64,000 bases of DNA from Undibacterium sp049340185. Lineage in GTDB: Bacteria > Pseudomonadota > Gammaproteobacteria > Burkholderiales > Burkholderiaceae_D. The position numbers and the translations under genes were made by a program. The notes below the pieces were generated by a model. It was not told where the DNA came from and made no database searches. It worked only from the letters and a program-made list of their open reading frames with translations. The stretch is from NCBI RefSeq assembly GCF_049340185.1, contig NZ_JBMPPC010000004.1:372001-436000 (forward strand), given 5' to 3'. Positions 53,096 to 60,915 of the stretch are shown in pieces. The number at the start of each line of letters is the position of its first letter. Within the stretch, counting starts at the first letter, position 1.

Positions 53096-55471
53096 TTACA
53101 AGGTCCATGTCCAGTCCCGGATCTCAGGCATGTCTTCCCCATGTTCGCAGATATATCTCTCGTGTTCCGCCAGTTTTTCCTGAATAAAGCGATGCGTCGC
53201 AGACAAATCGCGGTTCATTGAAGATATGCGCTCAAGCGCAGCTCCCATCAGATGAAAACGGTCTAAGTCGTTGAGTACCACCATATCAAATGGCGTCGTC
53301 GTCGTACCCTCTTCCTTGAACCCGCGTACATGCAGATTCTGATGATTGGTACGACGGTAGGTCAGTCTGTGTATCAGGGTGGGGTAGCCATGGTAAGCAA
53401 AGATAATGGGCTTGTCTTTCGTAAACAAGGCATCAAATTCAACGTCACTTAATCCATGCGGATGTTCACTTTCCGGCTGTAGTTTCATCAGATCGACGAC
53501 ATTCACCACTCGTATTTTTAACTCTGGATGATGTTCACGCAGTAACTGCACTGCGGCCAAAGTCTCTAAGGTTGGCACATCACCGGCACAAGCCATCACC
53601 AGATCTGGCTCTGCACCGGCGTCATTACTCGCCCAATCCCAGACGCCAATGCCCGCATTACAGTGAGTAATCGCCGCATCCATCGTGAGCCATTGCGCTT
53701 CAGGCTGTTTGCCCGCGACGATCACGTTCACGTAGTTGCGGCTACGCAGACAATGATCCGTAACTGACAATAATGTATTCGCATCTGGTGGTAAATACAC
53801 ACGGATCACCTCGGCTTTTTTATTGATGACATGGTCAATAAAACCAGGATCCTGGTGACTGGCACCGTTATGATCCTGGCGCCAGACATGGGAGGAAAGA
53901 AGATAATTCAGAGAAGCGACGGGCGCACGCCAGGGAATGCGATTTGCTGCCTTGAGCCATTTAGCGTGCTGGTTAAACATCGAATCGATAATATGGATGA
54001 ATGCTTCGTAACACGAAAAAAATCCATGGCGTCCGCTCAGCAGGTAGCCTTCCAGCCAGCCTTCACATTGATGTTCACTGAGTACTTCCATCACCCTGCC
54101 ATCAGGTGCTATATGGTCATCAATGGCAATATGTTCTGCCGTTGAGCAGCGATTCGTCACTTCAAATACAGCTCCCCAGCGGTTCGATGAGGTTTCGTCA
54201 GGACTGAATACACGAAAGTTGTGCGGGTTTCGAGCGATGATGTCGCGGATAAACTGAGCCTGTACACCAGTTGACTCAATACTCACCGCTCCCGGACGCG
54301 GCACCGTCACAGCATAATCACGATAGTCCGGCATAACCAGATCCTGCAATAACAAGCCTCCGTTTGCGTGAGGATTCGCGCCCATACGACGCGACCCGCT
54401 CGGTGCCAGCGCAGCCAGATCAGCACGTAATTTACCGTGCTGATCAAATAGTTCCTGAGGCCGGTAACTTTGCATCCATGCCTCTAAGATGTCTACATGT
54501 CCAGGACGGCTCATGTCGCCCATCGGCACTTGATGCGAGCGAAATGTGCCTTCGACAGGCTTACCGTCAACAAATTTTGGTCCTGTCCAACCTTTAGGTG
54601 AACGCAGAATAATCATCGGCCAGGAAGGTCGTTGCCTGAATCCATGTTGGCGGGCGTCGGTCTGGATAGACTTGATCTCGTCGGCGATATGATCGAGGAT
54701 CGCCGCCATCTTTTGATGCATGTCGGCAGGATCGTCTCCCTCCACAAAATACGGCGTATAGCCATAGCCACGGAATAAGGCGTCAAGCTCATCGTGTGGA
54801 ATTCTCGCCAAAATTGTAGGGCCGGCAATTTTATAACCATTCAAATGCAGAATCGGGAGTACCGCGCCGTCACAGACAGGATTTAGAAATTTATTCGAAT
54901 GCCAGCTCGTCGCCAGCGGTCCTGTCTCCGCTTCGCCATCACCCACCACACAGGCCACTAACAAATCAGGGTTATCAAATGCGGCACCGAAGGCATGGGA
55001 CAAAGAGTAGCCCAGCTCCCCGCCCTCATGCACAGACCCAGGCGTCTCAGGGGCGACGTGACTGGGTATGCCGCCCGGGAAAGAAAATTGTTTGAAGAGG
55101 CGCTTCATCCCCTCTTCATCTTGCGTAATTTCCGGATAGACCTCGCTATAGGTGCCCTCCAGGTAGGTATTTGCTACTAGACCCGGACCTCCATGCCCGG
55201 GGCCGGTTACATACAAAATATTCAGATCACGCTCTTTGATCAGGCGATTCAGGTGAACATAAATAAAGTTCAATCCCGGCGTTGTTCCCCAGTGACCAAG
55301 CAATCTTGGTTTAATGTGTTCCAGAGTTAACGGCTGCTTCAGGAGAGGATTATCGTAGAGATAAATCTGACCTGCTGACAAGTAGTTTGCAGCTTGCCAG
55401 TAGGCGTGCATTTTAACCAGCAGACCGGGTGCCAGACTGACCTCGCTGAGTGGGATCGTATGATGTTTCAT
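53096..55471 (-). CDS. xfp: Phosphoketolase
   Basis: The 791-residue ThDP enzyme cleaves xylulose 5-phosphate (and often fructose 6-phosphate) to acetyl phosphate plus a sugar phosphate. Family motifs: GHWGTTPGLNFIYVHLNRLI near the start, YVTGPGHGGP, SYSLSHAFGAAFDN-type region, ThDP-binding VGDGEAETGPLATSWHSNKFL, the conserved NGYKIAGPT, and the C-terminal AYHGYPTLIHRLTYRR. Length and end match the family. It is convergent with pgm (20-base gap). No acetate kinase or phosphotransacetylase lies in this window, so acetyl phosphate must be used by enzymes encoded elsewhere. Confidence 0.94.
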   Translation of the reverse strand: MKHHTIPLSEVSLAPGLLVKMHAYWQAANYLSAGQIYLYDNPLLKQPLTLEHIKPRLLGHWGTTPGLNFIYVHLNRLIKERDLNILYVTGPGHGGPGLVANTYLEGTYSEVYPEITQDEEGMKRLFKQFSFPGGIPSHVAPETPGSVHEGGELGYSLSHAFGAAFDNPDLLVACVVGDGEAETGPLATSWHSNKFLNPVCDGAVLPILHLNGYKIAGPTILARIPHDELDALFRGYGYTPYFVEGDDPADMHQKMAAILDHIADEIKSIQTDARQHGFRQRPSWPMIILRSPKGWTGPKFVDGKPVEGTFRSHQVPMGDMSRPGHVDILEAWMQSYRPQELFDQHGKLRADLAALAPSGSRRMGANPHANGGLLLQDLVMPDYRDYAVTVPRPGAVSIESTGVQAQFIRDIIARNPHNFRVFSPDETSSNRWGAVFEVTNRCSTAEHIAIDDHIAPDGRVMEVLSEHQCEGWLEGYLLSGRHGFFSCYEAFIHIIDSMFNQHAKWLKAANRIPWRAPVASLNYLLSSHVWRQDHNGASHQDPGFIDHVINKKAEVIRVYLPPDANTLLSVTDHCLRSRNYVNVIVAGKQPEAQWLTMDAAITHCNAGIGVWDWASNDAGAEPDLVMACAGDVPTLETLAAVQLLREHHPELKIRVVNVVDLMKLQPESEHPHGLSDVEFDALFTKDKPIIFAYHGYPTLIHRLTYRRTNHQNLHVRGFKEEGTTTTPFDMVVLNDLDRFHLMGAALERISSMNRDLSATHRFIQEKLAEHERYICEHGEDMPEIRDWTWTL

Positions 55472-56075
55472 CAGAATAATTCCTTCAATGAAGAATGACG
55501 CCGTTGATCAACAACGACTCGCGCCTGACAAAGGATAATCACTAGTGCGTGTTCACTCTGTTCGATGCCGTACGCTTTTTGTAAGTCTATTTTGTAGATA
55601 GTAAGGCATCGATCAAGACTGTCACCAACCTCGCTTATGCTGCAGGCATGACGCATATCAAAGTACGGCTAAATAGTATTGAACAGTGCGACAAAATCAT
55701 CTGGAAGCCGGCGTTTAAGTAGTGATTAATAGAGATGAAACGGAAGAAATGCTCATTCATTTGTCCATATCCCTGATTACCATCACTAAGCAATGTAGCT
55801 AAGCAATACAGCTAAGAATCCCCACCAGAGAAGTCTGTTCAGGTGTGGTGAATTAATTGCTTTAATTTTAACATTCTGGTAATTTATCATTTTGCATTTA
55901 GTTGGGTAGACGTATATGTCCACTACCTCCGTAGTACCGACTACTCCACTAATTTCCTCAAGTGTTTTTGCGCTTGTCAGAGTAAAAAATGACCAAGCAT
56001 CAGCCATAAACCCTTAACTTTTTCCGAAAAGCAATATCCGCCTAAATTGAATCAAATACACACCAGGAGACTTTG
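55472..56075. other. Intergenic region between xfp and the serine hydrolase
   Basis: About 600 bases with no well-supported gene. A 10-bp perfect palindrome gttgatcaac (55503-55512) sits 32 bases ahead of the xfp start and could be an operator. A 24-codon open frame (55648-55722) exists but has no support as a gene. Confidence 0.35.
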
Positions 56076-58103
56076 ATGAAACGTAAGTGTTTATCCAGAT
56101 TATTGCTGGCATCTTCCATTGCCCTCACCCTTCCTGCTCAGTTCAGCTTTGCGGCGGAGGTCGTCGCAAGCGCCAGCGGCAAAGCCGCGCCCAGTCAGGT
56201 ACATATCGGTAAGCTCGAACAGGATCTGGGGCTAGTCACACAAATCGGTACGCAAGTCACCGGACCGCGCGACTGGAGTGTGCGGCGCGACAGCAATATG
56301 CTGGTACTCGATGCGCCTGAAGCCGATACCCACGTCGCACTGATTGATCTGGAGGCGGAGAATGCTGCGGCGGCCGTCAAGGCGGCCTGGCTGCAATATA
56401 AACCTGGCGAGAAACATCCGGTCAACCTGGTCACTAACCGGGCCGCCAAAGATGGTTGGGAAGAACGCAAAGTCAGTGACTACGAAACATCCCCTAATGA
56501 GCGTATCGTGATCGAGGCAATCGCGCATCGTCGCGGCAAACAATGGAGCGTCGTGCTGTTGGACGGGTCAGAGCAGACTTTTGAAAAACGCGGCGCAGCG
56601 ATTTCACTGATTGTCCAGAGCGTACGTCCTGCTGGCTATACCCGCGAGTCGTTTGCCGGTCGCACGCCACATCATATGGATGCATCACGAGTTGCCTTGT
56701 TGCGCAGCTTTCTCAGCGATTCCATGAAACAGCTAGGTGTGCCAGGTGCCTCGTTCGCCGTACTCGATGGCGGCAAAGTAGTCTATGAAGGCGGCGTCGG
56801 GGTACGCGAATTAGGTAAGCCCGCACCAGTGGATGCCAATACCCTGTTTATGGCTGCATCGAACACCAAGGGCATGAGTACCCTGATGCTGTCGAGTCTG
56901 GCGGATGAAGGTAAATTGAAATGGGATCAGCCCGTTACGCAGTTGTATCCGGGGTTTAAACTCGGTGATGCAGAGACTACGCAAAAAGTCTTATTCAAAC
57001 ATCTGATCTGCGCCTGTACCGGATTGCCACGACAAGATCTGGAATGGCTATTTGAATACAAAAATGCGACACCAGAAAGCTCACTGGCATTGCTCGCCAC
57101 GAATAAACCAACCAGCGGTTTTGGCGATATTTTTCAATATAATAATTTGATGGCATCAGCCGCCGGCTATATCGGCGGCCACCTCGCGTACCCGGAAATG
57201 CCATTGGGTGCGGCCTATGATCTGGCGATGCAAAAACGGATTTTTGATCCGCTAGGCATGTCATCCACAACCTTTGACATGGCAAAAGCGCTCAAAGGCA
57301 ATCACGCCAGTCCGCACGGCATGGATATCAAAGGCAAGACCATACTGGCTGGTATGGAGATGAATTATTCCATCATGCCGCATCGTCCGGCTGGCGGCGT
57401 CTGGATCACGGCGCATGACTTTATCCGCTACGTCAAATTTGAAGCAGATACGGGCAAAGTCGAGGGCGGTAAACAATATATTTCTGCTGACAATGTGCTG
57501 GCACGCCGTCAGCCGCAAGTCAATGTTGGTGAGAACGCGACCTACGGCATGGGACTGGAGACCGAAGTCGCCTGGGGCGTACCGGTGATCTTCCATGGCG
57601 GTAGCATGTTTGGCTTCAAGAGTAACTTTTACTTATTGCCTGACAGCGGTATCGGTGTGGCTCTTCTGACGAACTCGGATGAAGGTGGTCGTTTATTACG
57701 TCCGTTCATGCGCCGTTTTATGGAAATCGTTTTTGATGGCACACCCGAAGCCACCGCCGACATTAAGGCTGCCGTCGCAACCACCAAAGCCGGGTTGGCT
57801 CAGTTCCGTGATCGTCTTGTGATGCCTGCAGCAACACAACCTGTCAGCAAACTGGCAAAACGTTATCAAAGCCCTGAACTCGGCGAACTCATCGTGAGTA
57901 AAAAAGGACGCGATACCGTCTTTGATTTTGGGGAATGGAAAAGTGTCGTTGCCTCCCGCAAAAACGATGATGGCAGCACCTCCTTCATTACGACGGAACC
58001 GACCCGGCTTGGCTTTGAAATGGTGGTCGGTGAACGTCAGGGCAAGCGTGTCCTGATCACGCGTGACGGTCAGCACGAATATGTGTTTAGCGAAGGTAGC
58101 TAA
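56076..58103 (+). CDS. Secreted serine hydrolase, class C beta-lactamase fold
   Basis: The 675-residue product has a signal peptide (LLLASSIALTLPAQFSFA) and then an uncharacterised beta-rich N-terminal part (about 30-200). The beta-lactamase-like domain has S-x-x-K in ASNTKGMST (about residue 266), Y-x-N in FQYNNLMA and the third-box HGGSMFGFKSN. This is the penicillin-binding protein/class C lactamase/esterase superfamily (PF00144). The C-terminal 130 residues match no domain I recognise. More likely an esterase or D-aminopeptidase-like enzyme than a true antibiotic hydrolase. ATG 56076 is used rather than the TTG three bases upstream. Confidence 0.83.
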   Translation: MKRKCLSRLLLASSIALTLPAQFSFAAEVVASASGKAAPSQVHIGKLEQDLGLVTQIGTQVTGPRDWSVRRDSNMLVLDAPEADTHVALIDLEAENAAAAVKAAWLQYKPGEKHPVNLVTNRAAKDGWEERKVSDYETSPNERIVIEAIAHRRGKQWSVVLLDGSEQTFEKRGAAISLIVQSVRPAGYTRESFAGRTPHHMDASRVALLRSFLSDSMKQLGVPGASFAVLDGGKVVYEGGVGVRELGKPAPVDANTLFMAASNTKGMSTLMLSSLADEGKLKWDQPVTQLYPGFKLGDAETTQKVLFKHLICACTGLPRQDLEWLFEYKNATPESSLALLATNKPTSGFGDIFQYNNLMASAAGYIGGHLAYPEMPLGAAYDLAMQKRIFDPLGMSSTTFDMAKALKGNHASPHGMDIKGKTILAGMEMNYSIMPHRPAGGVWITAHDFIRYVKFEADTGKVEGGKQYISADNVLARRQPQVNVGENATYGMGLETEVAWGVPVIFHGGSMFGFKSNFYLLPDSGIGVALLTNSDEGGRLLRPFMRRFMEIVFDGTPEATADIKAAVATTKAGLAQFRDRLVMPAATQPVSKLAKRYQSPELGELIVSKKGRDTVFDFGEWKSVVASRKNDDGSTSFITTEPTRLGFEMVVGERQGKRVLITRDGQHEYVFSEGS

Positions 58104-58409
58104 TCCGGATTAGTAGATGGCGACGTCAATTTTTTAGCCAAATTTGTTCGGTCTTATCTGGACTTATAAAAATTAAAAAAGCAGCTCGGGGGTTAATTTC
58201 CCGGGCTTTTTTATTGTTCAATCTGAACTGGCAAAAAGACCTTATTGCTGTCGAATAGCCTGTTTCAGCCCGATTTAAGCGTGTTTTCCGCGTAGAAAGC
58301 CATCTTCTCAGGCATATTCTCAGCCCTTTAGCAGCGCAAGAGAGTAAACTACGCGCCATATTGTTTCGCATTTGCGATACGAGCCCTAACGTGAATTGCT
58401 GAGAACGCC
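58104..58409. other. Intergenic region before the DEAD-box helicase
   Basis: About 300 bases; it holds a terminator (58178-58212) and presumably the helicase promoter. An extended leader before the helicase start is possible. No gene recognised. Confidence 0.35.
58178..58212 (+). terminator. Rho-independent terminator after the serine hydrolase
   Basis: agctcggg and cccgggct pair (one G-T wobble) around a short AT-rich loop, followed by six T residues. Confidence 0.82.
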
Positions 58410-60719
58410 ATGCCTGATACCCCGATCCCCTTATTTTCCGATTTACACCTGAGCGAGCCCCTATTGCGCGCCCTCAAGGAAGTTGGCTACGAGGCACCGT
58501 CACCGATCCAGGCGGCGACCATCCCGCCTTTGCTCGCGAATCGTGACGTACTGGGACAAGCGCAAACCGGTACCGGAAAAACCGCAGCCTTTGCTTTGCC
58601 GATTTTGTCGCGTATCGATATCAAGCAAACCTCGCCACAAGCACTGGTGTTGGCACCGACCCGCGAACTCGCAATTCAGGTTGCAGAAGCCTTTCAGCGT
58701 TATGCGACACATATTCCCGGCTTTCATGTCTTGCCTATTTACGGCGGCCAGAGCTACGGTCCGCAATTATCCGCGTTGCGTCGCGGTGTGCACGTCGTGG
58801 TAGGTACGCCAGGTCGTGTTATTGACCATCTGGATAAAGGTTCGCTCGACTTATCCAAGCTCAAGACACTGGTACTGGACGAAGCCGACGAAATGCTGCG
58901 CATGGGTTTTATCGACGACGTCGAACGGATTTTGCAAGAGACACCTGAAACGCGCCAGACTGCCTTGTTCTCGGCAACCATGCCATCCGTGATCAAACGG
59001 ATTGCCCAGACCTATCTGAATAAGCCTGCTGAAATTACCGTCGCTGCCAAAACCGGTACTGCGGATAATATCCGTCAGCGCTATTGGCTGGTCAGCGGTA
59101 TGCATAAGCTTGATGCACTGACGCGGATTCTGGAAGCGGAAACCTTCGACGGGATGATTATTTTTTCGCGGACCAAACTCGGCACCGAAGAACTCGCCAG
59201 CAAACTCGAAGCAAGAGGCTTCTCTGTCGCAGCGATCAACGGCGACGTCCAGCAACAGCAACGTGAACGCACGATACAACAACTCAAAGACGGCAAGATC
59301 GATATTCTGGTAGCGACCGACGTTGCTGCCCGTGGTCTGGACGTAGAGCGTATCAGCCATGTGGTCAACTACGATGTACCGCATGATCCGGAAAGCTATA
59401 CCCACCGCATTGGTCGTACTGGCCGCGCCGGTCGTAGCGGTGAGGCGATTTTGTTTATCACGCCGCGTGAAAAGAATTTGCTCAAGGCCATCGAACGCTC
59501 TACACGCCAGCCTATTTCGCCATTGGAATTACCAACAATTCAGGCAGTCAATGACGTCAGAATTGCACGCTTTAAAGAGCAGATTACCGCAACGATCGCC
59601 CTCGGCGAACTCGAATTATTCCAGTCAGTCATCGAAGACTACGAACAGGAAAACAATATTCCGGCAATAGAAATCGCGGCCGCCTTAGCAAAAATGGCAC
59701 GTGGTAACGAACCTCTGCTGCTCGATAAGAATAAAAAAGTAGCCAGTGACGATAGCTGGGACAAAGAACGCGCAGCCCGGACGAAGTTTGACCGCCCTGA
59801 GCGTGGTGAGCGCAATGACAGGGGTGACCGTGGCGACAGATTTGAACGTAGTGAGCGTGGTCCGCGCCCCGGCTATGAGCCAAAAGAACGCATCATCCGC
59901 GATGCCGATCCTGGCATGCGTACCTTCCGTATCGAAGTCGGCTATGCCCACGGTGTGAAGCCGGGCAATATCGTCGGTGCAATTGCGAACGAAGCGAATC
60001 TCGATTCAAAAAATATCGGTCGCATCGAAATCTATGATGACTATAGCGTTCTCGATTTGCCGCAGGACTTACCGCAATCCACGCTGGATCAATTGCAGTC
60101 TGTCCGTGTTGCAGGCCAGCAGTTGCGCATTCATGCAGACGGTGCCGCTGGTAAAGCGCCTGCGACCAGAAGTGCACCAGCGGCGGCACCCGAGCGCGCC
60201 GTCAAACCACGGGGCAGCAAACTCGATAGCACCGTAGAGCGCGCTGTACAGGCGGATCCACGTGACGACGGCTTTGCTGACAAGCACAACGATGCCGCAG
60301 AGCGTCCGGCTAAATCAAAAAAAGACCGCCCTGCGAAAGCGATTGCACCGACCCAAAGTTATCGTATTGAGGTCGGTCGTACCCACGCCGTGACGCCGTC
60401 CAATATTGTCGGCGCGATTGCTAATGAAGCTGGTCTGGAAGCCAAACACATCGGTCGTATCGAGATTTTTGATCACTACAGTTTGCTCGATCTGCCACAA
60501 GGCATGCCGAAAGAATTGTTAAAACAATTGAAAACGGTCTGGGTGGCAGGCAAGCAGCTTGATATCAGCGAATCTGCTGAGAAACCATCGGAGTTCACCA
60601 ACTCAGCACCGAAAAAACCGGCATTCGCAGCAGAAAAACCGCGTAGCAAACCGGCCGCAAAGTATAAGAGCGACCGCAAACCCGACGCAGCAAAACCGCA
60701 CCGGAAAAGCGCTAAGTAA
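58410..60719 (+). CDS. DEAD-box RNA helicase with two DbpA-type RNA-binding domains
   Basis: The 769-residue product has a complete DEAD-box core (1-380): AQTGTGKT, PTRELAIQ, GG..., DEADEML, SAT, RGLDVERI, HRIGRTGRAGR. A charged linker rich in RGD/RGER repeats (about 440-495) follows. Two DbpA/CsdA-type RNA-binding (RRM-like) modules come next, at about 504-575 and 649-720, about two thirds identical to each other. The end is a Lys/Pro/Ala-rich tail. DeaD/CsdA family members act in ribosome assembly and mRNA decay at low temperature and normally carry one such module. The duplication is unusual and may widen RNA binding. ATG 58410 is the natural start. Confidence 0.9.
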   Translation: MPDTPIPLFSDLHLSEPLLRALKEVGYEAPSPIQAATIPPLLANRDVLGQAQTGTGKTAAFALPILSRIDIKQTSPQALVLAPTRELAIQVAEAFQRYATHIPGFHVLPIYGGQSYGPQLSALRRGVHVVVGTPGRVIDHLDKGSLDLSKLKTLVLDEADEMLRMGFIDDVERILQETPETRQTALFSATMPSVIKRIAQTYLNKPAEITVAAKTGTADNIRQRYWLVSGMHKLDALTRILEAETFDGMIIFSRTKLGTEELASKLEARGFSVAAINGDVQQQQRERTIQQLKDGKIDILVATDVAARGLDVERISHVVNYDVPHDPESYTHRIGRTGRAGRSGEAILFITPREKNLLKAIERSTRQPISPLELPTIQAVNDVRIARFKEQITATIALGELELFQSVIEDYEQENNIPAIEIAAALAKMARGNEPLLLDKNKKVASDDSWDKERAARTKFDRPERGERNDRGDRGDRFERSERGPRPGYEPKERIIRDADPGMRTFRIEVGYAHGVKPGNIVGAIANEANLDSKNIGRIEIYDDYSVLDLPQDLPQSTLDQLQSVRVAGQQLRIHADGAAGKAPATRSAPAAAPERAVKPRGSKLDSTVERAVQADPRDDGFADKHNDAAERPAKSKKDRPAKAIAPTQSYRIEVGRTHAVTPSNIVGAIANEAGLEAKHIGRIEIFDHYSLLDLPQGMPKELLKQLKTVWVAGKQLDISESAEKPSEFTNSAPKKPAFAAEKPRSKPAAKYKSDRKPDAAKPHRKSAK

Positions 60720-60778
60720 TCAAGGAAGTAGTGAGGCGAAATAGTTCCGGCAAGCCGGTGATCAATAACAATAACTAA

Positions 60779-60804
60779 TGACAGTACAAGCTACCGTACT
60801 GTCA
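60779..60804. terminator. Hairpin after the helicase gene
   Basis: tgacagtac and gtactgtca form a perfect 9-bp stem around an 8-base loop, 60 bases after the helicase stop. No T run follows, so it is at best a weak or Rho-assisted terminator. A short duplicated phrase (ttaggcaacc, around 60835-60865) follows. Confidence 0.45.
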
Positions 60805-60915
60805 CATTCATTCGGTTATGCGGTCAGGTGAGTTAGGCAACCAGATTAGGCAACCGAGGCAGTTAGATGTCAGTTCTACGGGAAAAATACTAAAGTGTCG
60901 CTGCCAGCAACGGCG

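Noticed and set aside
55648..55722. 24-codon open frame ending in WKPAFK
   Set aside because: Too short, with a weak ribosome-binding site; no conservation evidence available.
56076..58103. Serine hydrolase considered as an antibiotic-resistance beta-lactamase
   Set aside because: The class C fold is shared by esterases and D-peptidases; the large N-terminal extra domain and sequence context do not indicate a resistance enzyme.
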